DNA from: Oerskovia jenensis
GTDB lineage: Bacteria; Actinomycetota; Actinomycetes; Actinomycetales; Cellulomonadaceae
NCBI RefSeq assembly: GCF_016907235.1
Contig: NZ_JAFBBO010000001.1
Coordinates: 2,604,001 to 2,668,000 of the forward strand
Direction: 5' to 3'
DNA: 64,000 bases
In this document: positions 47,418 to 56,229 of the stretch, piece by piece
Position numbering within the stretch: position 1 is the stretch's first letter
Layout of the letters: each line of letters starts with the position of its first letter
Position numbers and translations under genes: made by a program
The notes under the pieces: model-generated
Seen by the model: the letters and a program-made list of their open reading frames with translations, nothing else
What the model was told of the DNA's origin: nothing
Database searches by the model: none

Positions 47418-48218
47418 ATGGTCAACCTCGCGTACGTCATCGCCGGATCGGAAGCCACCGGGGGAGCCGGCATCCAGGCCGACCTCAAGACGTTCCAGGA
47501 GCTGGGCGTGTACGGCGTCGGGACCCTGACGTGCATCGTGTCGTTCGACCCGAAGAACGACTGGGGCCACCGCTTCGTCCCGGTCGAGCCGCAGGTCATC
47601 GCGGACCAGTTCGAGGCCGCGACCAGCACGTACGACCTCGACGTCGTGAAGATCGGCATGCTCGGCACGCCCGCGACGATCGACGTGGTCGCCGAGTCGC
47701 TCGCGAGCCAGCGCTGGCACCACGTGGTCCTCGACCCGGTCCTGATCTGCAAGGGCCAGGAGCCGGGCGCGGCCCTCGACACCGACACCGCGCTGCGCGA
47801 GAAGATCCTGCCGTTCGCCACGGTCATCACGCCCAACGTGTTCGAGGCCAAGGTCCTGTCCGGCATGGAGAAGATCGAGTCGATCGACGATCTCGTGGAG
47901 GCCGCCGAGCGCATCCACGCGCTGGGTCCGGACTTCGTGGTCGTCAAGGGCGGCGTGGAGCTGCCCGGTCCGGACGCGGTCGACGTCCTGTTCGACGGTC
48001 AGGAGATCACGGTCTTCTCCGTCCCCAAGGTGGGCGAGGAGCGCGTGAGCGGCGCGGGCTGCACGTTCGCCGCGGCCATCACGGCCGAGCTCGCCAAGGG
48101 CAACGACGTCGAGCGGGCCGTGGGCGTCGCGAAGCAGATGGTCACCGAGGCGATCGAGGCGCGCGTGAGCTCGCACGCGCCGTTCGACACGGTCTGGCAG
48201 GGCGCGTTCACGCACTGA
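47418..48218 (+). CDS. pdxK: Pyridoxal (dual-cysteine, ThiD/PdxK-type) kinase
   Basis: A 266-residue ribokinase-fold kinase. YVIAGSEATGGAGIQADLKT is the substrate-binding opening of the HMP-kinase-like clade; KIGMLGT and VVVKGG follow. It retains both cysteines of the dual-cysteine pyridoxal kinases known from Staphylococcus aureus and Bacillus: lid Cys111 in DPVLICKG and active-site Cys215 in SGAGCTFAAA, where the catalytic GAGD of other ribokinases is replaced. It should phosphorylate pyridoxal (and maybe HMP) with ATP. The promoter has TAGGCT near 47355, and CGAAGGACAC lies before ATG 47418. Confidence 0.85.
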   Translation: MVNLAYVIAGSEATGGAGIQADLKTFQELGVYGVGTLTCIVSFDPKNDWGHRFVPVEPQVIADQFEAATSTYDLDVVKIGMLGTPATIDVVAESLASQRWHHVVLDPVLICKGQEPGAALDTDTALREKILPFATVITPNVFEAKVLSGMEKIESIDDLVEAAERIHALGPDFVVVKGGVELPGPDAVDVLFDGQEITVFSVPKVGEERVSGAGCTFAAAITAELAKGNDVERAVGVAKQMVTEAIEARVSSHAPFDTVWQGAFTH

Positions 48219-48238
48219 CCCGGCCCGACGACGTCACG

Positions 48239-48267
48239 CGCCCGGGCGAGGTCTCCTCGCCCGGGCG
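48239..48267 (+). terminator. Hairpin terminator of the pyridoxal kinase gene
   Basis: CGCCCGGGCGAG (48239-48250) and CTCGCCCGGGCG (48256-48267), 12-bp perfect stem and 5-nt loop, 20 nt after the stop. Confidence 0.8.
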
Positions 48268-48358
48268 TCGTGCTTCCCGGGGAGGGTCCCGCGGGGCTCG
48301 TGGCCTCGTACGAGCGACCACCAGGCAGACGCCCCGACGCGCCGGGACGTGGAGCGCC

Positions 48359-48364
48359 TAGGCT
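48359..48364 (+). promoter_or_regulatory. -10 box TAGGCT of ppc, leaderless
   Basis: TAGGCT ends 8 nt before GTG 48373, so transcription should begin at or next to the start codon. The same box occurs before pyridoxal kinase (about 47355) and before the RAMA-domain gene (52575-52580). Confidence 0.55.
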
Positions 48365-48372
48365 ACGGACCC

Positions 48373-51051
48373 GTGACCGACAACGTTTCCCCCGAATCCA
48401 CCGACGGCAACGGCCGCACGGGCGCCCGGCACGAGGTCCCGGCGCCGCTGCGCGACGACGTCCGCCTCCTCGGCCGCCTGCTCGGCACGGTCCTGACGGA
48501 GTCGGGGGATCCCGCCCTGCTCGACGACGTCGAGCACCTGCGCGAGCTCTCGATCCGCGCGTACGGCGAGCACGCGGACGCCGCGCTCGAGGAGGCCGAG
48601 CGTCTCGTCGAGGGCTTCAGCCACGAGCGCGCCGAGCAGGTGGCCCGTGCGTTCACCGTGTACTTCCACCTCGCGAACCTCGCCGAGGAGCACCACCGCG
48701 TGCGGGTCCTGCACGACCGCGAGGCCGAGCTCGCGCCGTCGGTCGTCGACGACACGCTGCCCGAGGCCTTCACGCAGCTCGCGGACGAGGTGGGGCACGA
48801 GGAGGCGCTCGCTCGCCTCCAGCGGCTCGAGTTCCGCCCGGTCCTCACCGCGCACCCGACCGAGGCCCGCCGTCGGGCGATCTCCGCGTCGATCCGGCGC
48901 CTGTCGGGCCTGCTGACCGAGCGCGACGCCCTGCCCGCCGGTGGCGCGTCGCTGGCCGAGAACGAGCGCAAGCTCCTCGCCGAGATCGACGGCATGTGGC
49001 GGACGTCCCCGATCCGTGCGGCCAAGCCCTCGCCGCTCGACGAGGTCCGCACCGCGATGAGCGTGTTCGACGCGACCCTCTTCACGGTCTTCCCGACCGT
49101 CTACCGCCGCCTCGACGACTGGCTCCTCGCCGACAAGGCCGGCCACGACCGCCCGCTGGCCGCACCGTTCGTGCGCCTGGGGACCTGGATCGGCGGCGAC
49201 CGTGACGGGAACCCGAACGTCACCGCGGAGACCACGCGCCAGGCCGCGGCCATCGCGGCCGACCACGCGCTCCAGGCCCTCGAGCGCGCGGCCCAGCGGA
49301 TCGGGCGCACGCTCACGCTCGACGAGCAGGGCACGCCCGCGTCCGACGGCCTGCGCTCGCTCTGGCAGAAGCAGCGCCAGCTCTCCGAGGCCATCACGGC
49401 CGAGGCCGCCGCGGAGTCGCCGGCCGAGCCGCACCGCGCCGTCATGCTCGTCGTGGCCCGCCGCATCGCCGCGACCCGCCTGCGCGACGCGGACCTCGCG
49501 TACGCGGTGCCCGAGCAGCTCGAGGCCGACCTCAAGGTCGTCCAGGACTCGCTCATCGCGGCGGGTGCGCCCCGTGCGGCCTACGGGGACCTGCAGCAGC
49601 TCGTGTGGCAGGTGCAGACCTTCGGGTTCCACCTGGCCGAGCTCGAGGTCCGTCAGCACTCGCAGGTCCACGAGGCCGCACTCGCGGAGATCGCGGAGCA
49701 CGGCGTGCACGGCACGCTGTCCGACCGCACGCGCGAGGTCCTCGACACCTACCGGGCGATCGGCTCGATCCAGCAGCGCTACGGCATCCGTGCCGCGCGC
49801 CGCTACATCGTCTCGTTCACGCAGAAGCCCGAGCACCTGGCCGCGGTCTACCAGCTCGCCGAGCTCGCGTTCGAGGGCGCCGAGGACGCACCCGTGATCG
49901 ACGCGATCCCGCTGTTCGAGACCTTCGCGGACCTCGAGGCGAGCGTCGAGATCCTCGAGGCGGCGCTCGAGCTGCCCCAGGTCCAGCGCCGGCTCGCGGA
50001 GAACGGTCGCAAGGTCGAGGTCATGCTCGGCTACTCGGACTCGTCCAAGGACGTCGGCCCGGTCTCGGCGACCCTCGCCCTGCACTCCGCCCAGAGCCGC
50101 ATCGCGGAGTGGGCCCAGCGTCACGAGATCAACCTGACGCTGTTCCACGGCCGCGGCGGCGCCCTCGGGCGTGGCGGCGGCCCCGCGAACCGCGCGGTCC
50201 TCGCCCAGCCCCCGGGCTCGGTCGACGGCCGGTTCAAGCTCACCGAGCAGGGCGAGGTCATCACCGCCCGCTACGGCGACGCGACGATCGCCGCCCGCCA
50301 CATCGAGCAGGTGGCTGCGGCGACGCTGCTCGCCTCCGCCCCCTCGGTCGAGCGCCGCAACGCCGAGGCCACCGCGCGCTTCGCCGACGTGGCGTCCGCA
50401 CTGGACTCCACCTCGCGCGAGCACTTCCACGCTCTCGTGCGCAGCGAGGGATTCCCGCAGTGGTTCTCCGAGGTCACCCCTCTCGAGGAGGTCGGGCTCC
50501 TGCCGATCGGGTCCCGTCCCGCGCGACGCGGTCTGTCGGTCGAGTCGCTCGAGGACCTGCGCGCCATCCCGTGGGTGTTCTCGTGGTCGCAGGCCCGCAT
50601 CAACCTGGCCGGCTGGTACGGCCTGGGCACCTCGCTCCAGGAGTTCGGCGACCTCGAGCGGCTGCGCGAGGCGCACCGCGACTGGCCGCTGTTCGCGACG
50701 CTCATCGACAACGTCGAGATGTCGCTCGCCAAGGCCGACGAGCGGATCGCGGAGCGCTACCTCGCGCTCGGCGACCGGGACGACCTCGCGGCCAAGATCC
50801 TCGACGAGCTGCGCCTGACGCGCGAGTGGGTCCTCAAGATCAGCGGGAACGAGTGGCCGCTGGCCGGTCGCCGGGTCCTGGGACGTGCGGTCCAGCTCCG
50901 CAGCCCGTACGTCGACGCGCTCTCGCTGCTCCAGCTCCGTGCGCTGCGCGGCCTGCGCTCGGGGGCGGAGGGGCAGTACAAGGACGGCCTGCAGCACCTG
51001 CTGCTGCTCACGGTCAACGGCGTCGCGGCGGGCCTGCAGAACACGGGCTGA
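48373..51051 (+). CDS. ppc: Phosphoenolpyruvate carboxylase
   Basis: An 892-residue enzyme, close to the E. coli length. It converts PEP and bicarbonate to oxaloacetate, an anaplerotic step. Catalytic blocks are intact: VLTAHPTEARRR with His161, GGDRDGNPNVTAETTRQ, MLGYSDSSKDVGPVSATLAL, FHGRGGALGRGGGPANRAVL with His592 and Arg594, LTEQGEVITARYGD, and the C-terminal QNTG. Allosteric aspartate residues were not examined one by one. GTG 48373 is chosen for the leaderless promoter and for the VTDNV start. A 19-bp palindrome lies after the stop. Confidence 0.98.
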   Translation: MTDNVSPESTDGNGRTGARHEVPAPLRDDVRLLGRLLGTVLTESGDPALLDDVEHLRELSIRAYGEHADAALEEAERLVEGFSHERAEQVARAFTVYFHLANLAEEHHRVRVLHDREAELAPSVVDDTLPEAFTQLADEVGHEEALARLQRLEFRPVLTAHPTEARRRAISASIRRLSGLLTERDALPAGGASLAENERKLLAEIDGMWRTSPIRAAKPSPLDEVRTAMSVFDATLFTVFPTVYRRLDDWLLADKAGHDRPLAAPFVRLGTWIGGDRDGNPNVTAETTRQAAAIAADHALQALERAAQRIGRTLTLDEQGTPASDGLRSLWQKQRQLSEAITAEAAAESPAEPHRAVMLVVARRIAATRLRDADLAYAVPEQLEADLKVVQDSLIAAGAPRAAYGDLQQLVWQVQTFGFHLAELEVRQHSQVHEAALAEIAEHGVHGTLSDRTREVLDTYRAIGSIQQRYGIRAARRYIVSFTQKPEHLAAVYQLAELAFEGAEDAPVIDAIPLFETFADLEASVEILEAALELPQVQRRLAENGRKVEVMLGYSDSSKDVGPVSATLALHSAQSRIAEWAQRHEINLTLFHGRGGALGRGGGPANRAVLAQPPGSVDGRFKLTEQGEVITARYGDATIAARHIEQVAAATLLASAPSVERRNAEATARFADVASALDSTSREHFHALVRSEGFPQWFSEVTPLEEVGLLPIGSRPARRGLSVESLEDLRAIPWVFSWSQARINLAGWYGLGTSLQEFGDLERLREAHRDWPLFATLIDNVEMSLAKADERIAERYLALGDRDDLAAKILDELRLTREWVLKISGNEWPLAGRRVLGRAVQLRSPYVDALSLLQLRALRGLRSGAEGQYKDGLQHLLLLTVNGVAAGLQNTG

Positions 51052-51113
51052 CCCTCTCGGTACACCCGCGCGGCTGCCCCCGGGTGCAGCCCCCGTTTCC
51101 ACCCCCCCCGGTG

Positions 51114-51195
51114 CCGAGCATGCGGTGGGCGTTCGTCTCGACCCAGAAGCGGACGCCCACCGCATGCTCGGGCGACGCCCACCGCATGGTCGACG
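51114..51195. repeat. Palindromic element with extra half-copy between ppc and nfo
   Basis: CCGAGCATGCGGTGGGCGT (51114-51132) pairs perfectly with ACGCCCACCGCATGCTCGG (51153-51171), 20-nt loop. A third, imperfect half GACGCCCACCGCATGGTCGA follows. The half-copy layout matches the element at 36975. ppc and nfo are convergent. Confidence 0.88.
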
Positions 51196-51352
51196 GCGGA
51201 GCGGTCGCTGGAGCGCACCACCTGCCCGCACCGTCGGCACGGCACTGCCGCCCTGCCCGCGCGCCGCCCGCCCCGCCGCACGGGGAGCGCCCGGGCTCAC
51301 GCCACCGCCCACCGCACCCCGTGACCCGGGGCGAGCTGCGCCGTCGGGCCGC

Positions 51353-52135
51353 TCAGCCCAGACGCGAGCGCAGCCAGGCGATGTCCGGGCCCATGTCGCC
51401 GTGCGTCTCGCAGACGACGGGCGCCCCGGCGGACGCGATGACAGCGACCAGCTCGTCGGGCGGGATGAGCCCGTCGCCGAAGTGCGCGTGGCGGTCCGCC
51501 CCCGAGTCGAACGTGTCCCGGCTGTCGTTCGCGTGCACCAGGTCGATGCGGCCCGTCACGGCGCGGACCTGGTCCGCGGCGGTGGCCAGGTCGATCCCGC
51601 CCGCCCAGGCGTGGCACGTGTCGAGCGTGAAGCCGACCTCGTCCCCGCCCTCCGCGGCCCCGATCGCGTCCCACAGCCGCCCGATGCTCTCGATCGTGCG
51701 GGCCATCGACCTGGCCCCGCCCGCGGTGTTCTCGATCAGGACGGGCACCTTGGCGTCGAGCGCGTCGATCGCCTTGCGCCAGTTGTCGTAGCCGACCGCG
51801 ACGTCGTCGTCCGCGGTCACGTGGCCGCCGTGGACGATCACGCCCTTGGCGCCGATCTCGGCCGCGCCGTCGACGATCTTCTGGAGCGACTTGCGGCTCG
51901 GGATCCGGATGCGGTTGTTGGTGCTCGCGACGTTGATGACGTACGGCGCGTGCACGTAGAGGTCGAGGTCCGCGGCCGCGGCGTCCGCGCGCAGGGCCTC
52001 GGCGCCGCCGGGGTAGGTGAACTCGGCGCCCTTCCAGCCCTGCGGGTCGCCCAGGAAGATCTGGGCCTGGTCGGCGCCGATCGCCCGTGCCTGGTGGATG
52101 GCGTCTGCCTGGTCGACGTGTGCTCCGATACGCAT
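51353..52135 (-). CDS. nfo: Endonuclease IV (AP endonuclease)
   Basis: A 260-residue TIM-barrel nuclease of the AP endonuclease 2 family. Start [13 protein letters not shown] gives the first metal histidine block; [63 protein letters not shown] and [19 protein letters not shown] follow, in the order of the metal ligands of E. coli Nfo. It cleaves abasic sites in base excision repair. It converges on ppc with the dispersed motif (51338-51349) near its stop, and is divergent from the thiamine-binding protein. Confidence 0.92.
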   Translation of the reverse strand: MRIGAHVDQADAIHQARAIGADQAQIFLGDPQGWKGAEFTYPGGAEALRADAAAADLDLYVHAPYVINVASTNNRIRIPSRKSLQKIVDGAAEIGAKGVIVHGGHVTADDDVAVGYDNWRKAIDALDAKVPVLIENTAGGARSMARTIESIGRLWDAIGAAEGGDEVGFTLDTCHAWAGGIDLATAADQVRAVTGRIDLVHANDSRDTFDSGADRHAHFGDGLIPPDELVAVIASAGAPVVCETHGDMGPDIAWLRSRLG

Positions 52136-52207
52136 GAGCCCCACGCTACGGGTACCGGGGGACGCTCGGCACGGCGAGCGGAGCCGTACGACGGGCATGA
52201 TGGCCCC

Positions 52208-52507
52208 ATGGCCATCTTCGCTTTCTCCGTCGCCCCGCTCGGTGCCGGCGAGTCCGTCACGGACGCCGTCGCCGAAGCCGTCCGCATCGTCCGCGCCTCG
52301 GGCCTGCCGAACCGGACCACGTCGATGTTCACCGAGATCGAGGGTGAGTGGGACGAGGTCATGGACGTCGTCAAGCGCGCCACCGAGGCCGTGGGCGCCG
52401 GCGGGCACCGCGTCTCGTTGGTGCTCAAGGCGGACATCCGCCCAGGTCGGACCGGGGAGCTCACCGGGAAGATCGAGCGCATCGAGGAGCGCCTGGCCGA
52501 GGACTGA
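52208..52507 (+). CDS. MTH1187/YkoF-family thiamine-binding protein
   Basis: A 99-residue ferredoxin-like protein: [40 protein letters not shown] and [17 protein letters not shown] fit the MTH1187/YkoF family, whose members bind thiamine or hydroxymethylpyrimidine as dimers or tetramers. It presumably has a role in handling free thiamine. No thiamine genes are adjacent apart from the ThiD-like kinase at 47418. GATGGCCCC precedes the ATG. Downstream, a promoter for the next gene begins at 52575. Confidence 0.86.
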   Translation: MAIFAFSVAPLGAGESVTDAVAEAVRIVRASGLPNRTTSMFTEIEGEWDEVMDVVKRATEAVGAGGHRVSLVLKADIRPGRTGELTGKIERIEERLAED

Positions 52508-52574
52508 CACCGGCTGGGACGCCCCCGTCCCAGTGGGTGAAACGCACTCGTTCGAGTCGCTCGCACGGGCGTCG

Positions 52575-52580
52575 TAGGCT
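52575..52580 (+). promoter_or_regulatory. -10 box TAGGCT of the RAMA-domain gene
   Basis: TAGGCT lies directly before an in-frame ATG at 52581, which would be upstream of the transcript start, so translation from ATG 52644 (with CAGGAGACC) is indicated. Confidence 0.5.
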
Positions 52581-52643
52581 ATGCGGCAACGCCGCCGTCC
52601 CGGGCAGCGTTCGAGGTCGCTTCCCGAGCCGCAGGAGACCAAG

Positions 52644-54131
52644 ATGCCCCTCTTCGAGGTGGACGCCGAGCGTCCAGTTCTCGTCCGCCCGTCGCAGCCG
52701 GCGGGTGGGGGGTTCGGCACGGTCGCGCAGCGTGTGGTCGACGGCCACCTGGACGGTCTGCTCGGTGAGCAGATCTTCCCCGTCCGGCAGGGGTCGTCGA
52801 CCGACGAGCCACACCTGCTGGCGCTCGACGCCGCGGGCCTGCCCGTCGTGATCGAGGTCGTCTCGGAGCTGACCGAGGAGACCCTGACCCGGGCCATGAA
52901 CCATGCCGGTCGCGCGGGGCAGCTCACGCGAGCCGAGCTCGCGAGCCGCTACGCCGGGGGAGCGGCCCGTTTCCAGCAGGACGTCACGACCTTCTACGAC
53001 AACGTCCCCCTGACGCGGTCGCAGGCGACGTCGCGGGCCACGGGGGCCCGGCTGATCGTCATCTGCTCGAGCGCGGAGGACGGCATCGTCGACGCGCTCG
53101 ACTTCCTGCGCCAGCCGGGGTCGTCGGTGTCGGTCCTCAAGCTCGGCGTGATGCACGGGGCGGACGGCCGCAGGTTCGTCGACGTCTCGCCGCTCGTGCC
53201 CGAGCGCACCGCACGGCCGGCGGCTCCGGCCGCCCCCCGCCGGGCGGCGGTCGAGCCCACGCGCTCGGCGCAGCGCACCGCGGACTTCGCCGAGGGCGTG
53301 GCGGTCGGGCGCGCGCTCACGGGCAAGCTGCCGATCGTGACGCAGCGGTCGCGCTCCGACCGTCGGCGAGGCTCGGAGCTCGAGGCCGCGGCGACCGTCT
53401 ACGGCAGCGCTGCGGGGTCGGCGGACGTGACCGGCACGCTCGAGCCGATCCACGAACCTCTGCTCGGCCGTGGTCCGGCCGCCGAGCTGTCGGTGCCGCC
53501 CGTCCCGGAGGCGCCCCCGGTCCCGCCCGTGCCGCTGCTCGCGTCGCCGCCCGTGGACGAGGCGTCCGAGTTCGGCCGCTACTCGTCGACGCAGGCTGCG
53601 GAGGACGCGCTGTCGTCGCGCACGCCGAGCCGCGCCTCGATCCTGACGCGCGAGTCCATCCGCACACGCGAGTCGATCCGGACCCGTGAGTCGGTGCTGA
53701 CGCGGGAGTCCTACGAGGCCGAGGCCCCCGCGTACGACCCGTTGTCGTACCAGCCGCCCGTGAACGTCCCGGTGGTCGACGCCCTGAGCACGATCGACCC
53801 GTTGGGCCAGGATCTCGTGCCGGCCCCGCCGCCGCCGTCCGCGTCCGTGCTCGACGACGACCCGGACGACGACCCGGACCTGCACGCCCTCGCCCGCGCC
53901 TTCGGCACGCCCGTGTCGCTCGTGTGGTCGCGCCCGCGTCGTGGGCAGCGCTTCGAGGCCGTCCTGTACCCGGACGGTTTCATCGAGTTGACCGACGGCG
54001 CCCGCTTCCGTCACCCGGACGCGGCGGCGATCGCGGCGTCGGGCACGGCGACGGCCGACGGGTGGAGCGTGTGGCGCCTGGGCGACGGCGGGCCGAGCCT
54101 CACGGACGCGTTCCGCGAGCAGTACGCCTGA
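52644..54131 (+). CDS. Nuclease-fold protein with C-terminal RAMA (modified-DNA reader) domain
   Basis: A 495-residue protein of unknown function. The N-terminal part (about 30-180) resembles a PD-(D/E)xK fold of the NucS/restriction type: [20 protein letters not shown] holds D62 and E71, but the lysine of ExK is Val73, so catalysis is doubtful. Residues about 190-420 are Ala/Pro/Ser-rich and include four hexapeptide repeats ([24 protein letters not shown]) at about 333-356. The C-terminus (about 420-495) is a RAMA domain: [33 protein letters not shown] and [13 protein letters not shown] domains are predicted readers of modified DNA. It is its own transcription unit. Confidence 0.75.
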   Translation: MPLFEVDAERPVLVRPSQPAGGGFGTVAQRVVDGHLDGLLGEQIFPVRQGSSTDEPHLLALDAAGLPVVIEVVSELTEETLTRAMNHAGRAGQLTRAELASRYAGGAARFQQDVTTFYDNVPLTRSQATSRATGARLIVICSSAEDGIVDALDFLRQPGSSVSVLKLGVMHGADGRRFVDVSPLVPERTARPAAPAAPRRAAVEPTRSAQRTADFAEGVAVGRALTGKLPIVTQRSRSDRRRGSELEAAATVYGSAAGSADVTGTLEPIHEPLLGRGPAAELSVPPVPEAPPVPPVPLLASPPVDEASEFGRYSSTQAAEDALSSRTPSRASILTRESIRTRESIRTRESVLTRESYEAEAPAYDPLSYQPPVNVPVVDALSTIDPLGQDLVPAPPPPSASVLDDDPDDDPDLHALARAFGTPVSLVWSRPRRGQRFEAVLYPDGFIELTDGARFRHPDAAAIAASGTATADGWSVWRLGDGGPSLTDAFREQYA

Positions 54132-54153
54132 CGTTCGTGCCGCGCGCGCGGCC

Positions 54154-54194
54154 GACGGAGGGGTGGCGCGCCGTGGGCGTGCCACCCCTCCGTC
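54154..54194. terminator. Bidirectional hairpin terminator
   Basis: GACGGAGGGGTGGC (54154-54167) pairs with GCCACCCCTCCGTC (54181-54194), 13-nt loop. It separates the convergent RAMA-domain gene (stop 54131) and ABC permease (stop 54208). Confidence 0.78.
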
Positions 54195-54207
54195 GTCCTC
54201 GGGGGCG

Positions 54208-55098
54208 TCAGTCCGTGCTGCGCACCATGGTCCGGATCCCCACGGCCAGCCCGACGGCGGCGGTCACCACCGCGGCGACCCAGCCCCAGGCGGCGGCCGA
54301 CGAGGTCAGGTCGCCCGCGAAGAGCGCGCGCTCTGCGTCGACCAGGTAGGTCAGGGGGTTGAGGTGGGCCGCGGCCTGCATCCAGCCCGGTCCGGTCTCG
54401 AGGGGCAGGAGCATGCCCGACAGGATCATGAGCGGGAAGAGCAGCGTCTGCTGCACGAGCCAGAACATCCACTCCTGCTTGCGCACGGCGAGGGCCAGGG
54501 CGTAGCTGAGCGACCCGATGCCCACCCCGAAGATCGCGAGCATGAGCAGCCCGAGCACGGCGCCCACGGGATAGAGCTCGAACCCGAACGGCAGCATCAC
54601 GAGCACGACCACGACGGACTGCGCCGCGATCGGCACCATCTCCTTGAGTGCGCGTCCCACGAGCAGCGACGGTCGGGACAGGGGCGAGACGAGCATGCGC
54701 TCGTGCGCGCCCGTGTTGAGCTCCTGCTGGAGGTTGGCGCCCGTGGTCGAGGTGCCGAACAGGGTCGTCATCACGAGGATCGACGGGACGAACCACTGCC
54801 AGACGCTGCCGCCCAGCGTCCCGTCCGCGCCGCCGTCCTGGCCGCTGAGCGTGCCGACGAGCAGGGGGCCGAACAAGGCGAGGAACACGAGCGGCTGCAC
54901 GAGGCCGAACACGACCGAGAACGGGTCGTGGAGCAGCGGGCGCAGCTCGCGGACCAGGACGATCGAGGTGTCGCGGGCGAGGTGCGCGAGCCGTCCGCGA
55001 GGCCGGGCACCGGGGCGACCTGTCGGGCCGGCGCCGCGCTGCGTGCGGGTGGGAGCGGGGCCGCCACGGCCCGTGGTCGTGGTGTCGACGGTGCTCAT
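54208..55098 (-). CDS. ABC-2-type exporter permease (DrrB family)
   Basis: A 296-residue permease. A Gly/Arg-rich cytoplasmic N-terminus (about 1-40) leads to six helices. DTSIVLVRELRPLLHDPFSV is the family opening; GANLQQELNTGAHERMLVSP and SRPSLLVGRALKEMVPIAAQ are conserved cytoplasmic loop motifs, and LPLETGPGWMQAAAHLNPLT precedes the last helices. With the ATP-binding protein encoded upstream (4-nt overlap) it should form a two-component drug or lipid exporter. The WYL regulator next door is the likely controller. Confidence 0.88.
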   Translation of the reverse strand: MSTVDTTTTGRGGPAPTRTQRGAGPTGRPGARPRGRLAHLARDTSIVLVRELRPLLHDPFSVVFGLVQPLVFLALFGPLLVGTLSGQDGGADGTLGGSVWQWFVPSILVMTTLFGTSTTGANLQQELNTGAHERMLVSPLSRPSLLVGRALKEMVPIAAQSVVVVLVMLPFGFELYPVGAVLGLLMLAIFGVGIGSLSYALALAVRKQEWMFWLVQQTLLFPLMILSGMLLPLETGPGWMQAAAHLNPLTYLVDAERALFAGDLTSSAAAWGWVAAVVTAAVGLAVGIRTMVRSTD

Positions 55099-56144
55099 GC
55101 TGCGTCCTTCCCGGAGAGCGCTGCGCTCTCGGTGGTCCGTGCGGAGGGTGAGGTCGCGCCGGGGACGTCCGGCGTCCCCGTCTCGCGCAGGCTGCGGCCG
55201 GTCAGCGCGAGGAACACGTCGTCGAGCGTGGGGCGGTGGACCTGGGCCGTGGCGACGACGACGCCCGCGTGGTCGGCCGCGCGCAGCAGGGCCGGGAGCA
55301 GCGCGGGGCCGTCCGTGACCCGTGCCGTGACCTGGGTGCCGGCTGCCTCGATCTCCCGGACCCCGTCCGCGCGGGCCACCAGCTGCGCGAGGCGGGCGCC
55401 GTCGTCGGGCGTGGTCTCGAGGACCACGCGGTCCCCGGCGAGGTTCGTCTTGAGCGCCTCCGCGGTGTCGTCCGCGATGACCTCGCCGTGGTCGACGACC
55501 ACGACACGTTCGGCCATGGTGTCGGCCTCGTCGAGGTAGTGCGTGGTCAGGACGATCGTCATGGGGTCGCCCGTGGTGGCGAGCGCGTCGGCCCGCATGC
55601 GCAGGACGTGCTCCCACAGGTTGGCGCGGTTGTGCGGGTCGAGCCCGGTCGAGGGCTCGTCGAGGAACAGCAGCGACGGCGAGTGGACGAGGCCCATCGC
55701 GACGTCGAGCCGGCGACGCTGCCCGCCCGAGAGGTCGGCGACCTTGCGCGTGCGCAGCGCGGTCAGGTCGAGCGCCTCGAACAGCTCGTCGGCGCGGCGG
55801 CGCGCGGCCCGGCGGTCGAGGCCGTAGACGACGCCCTGCGTCACGAGCTCGTCGACGGCTCGCTGGTTGTGGCCCGCGGCGTTGCCCTGCCCGACGTACC
55901 CGATGTGGTGACGGACCTGCGCGGGGTGCGCGACGACGTCGTACCCCGCGACGGTCGCGCTGCCCGAGGTGGGCGCGATGAGCGTCGTGAGCATGCGCAG
56001 GGTCGTGGTCTTGCCGGCCCCGTTGGGGCCCAGGACGGCGACGAGCTCGCCCGGCTCGATGTCGAGCGAGATCCCGCGCACGGCGTGCACGGTCTCGTGG
56101 CGGCTCACGACGAAGTCCTTCGTGAGGGAGCGGGTGTGGATCAC
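55095..56144 (-). CDS. ABC exporter ATP-binding protein (DrrA family)
   Basis: A 349-residue ATPase. Walker A GPNGAGKTTT (about 39-48), the Q-loop YVGQGNAAGH, signature LSGGQRRRLDVA, Walker B SLLFLDEPSTGLDP and the switch LTTHYLDEADTMAE are all present. The C-terminal ~100 residues (DRVVLETTPDDGARLAQLVA and following) form the DrrA-type accessory domain ending VFLALTGRSLRE. It pairs with the permease 54208-55098. ATG 56144 has CCTGGAGGACACC upstream. It is divergent from the WYL regulator. Confidence 0.92.
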   Translation of the reverse strand: MIHTRSLTKDFVVSRHETVHAVRGISLDIEPGELVAVLGPNGAGKTTTLRMLTTLIAPTSGSATVAGYDVVAHPAQVRHHIGYVGQGNAAGHNQRAVDELVTQGVVYGLDRRAARRRADELFEALDLTALRTRKVADLSGGQRRRLDVAMGLVHSPSLLFLDEPSTGLDPHNRANLWEHVLRMRADALATTGDPMTIVLTTHYLDEADTMAERVVVVDHGEVIADDTAEALKTNLAGDRVVLETTPDDGARLAQLVARADGVREIEAAGTQVTARVTDGPALLPALLRAADHAGVVVATAQVHRPTLDDVFLALTGRSLRETGTPDVPGATSPSARTTESAALSGKDAA

Positions 56145-56182
56145 GGTGTCCTCCAGGAGTGGGTGATGACTCCACCCTGGCG

Positions 56183-56213
56183 GAGGTAGAGGTCAGGTTC
56201 TGTCCGCTACCTC
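56183..56213. promoter_or_regulatory. Candidate operator of the WYL regulator
   Basis: GAGGTAG (56183-56189) and CTACCTC (56207-56213) form a perfect 7-bp dyad with 17-nt spacing in the 85-nt divergent spacer. The right arm lies 16 nt before ATG 56230. Confidence 0.6.
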
Positions 56214-56229
56214 GTGCGACGCTGGGACC

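Noticed and set aside
48358-51312. 984-codon minus-strand open frame opposite ppc
   Set aside because: Shadow of ppc caused by third-position GC bias; no domain-like segments.
52581-52643. Upstream ATG for the RAMA-domain protein
   Set aside because: It touches the TAGGCT -10 box and has no ribosome site; ATG 52644 has CAGGAGACC.
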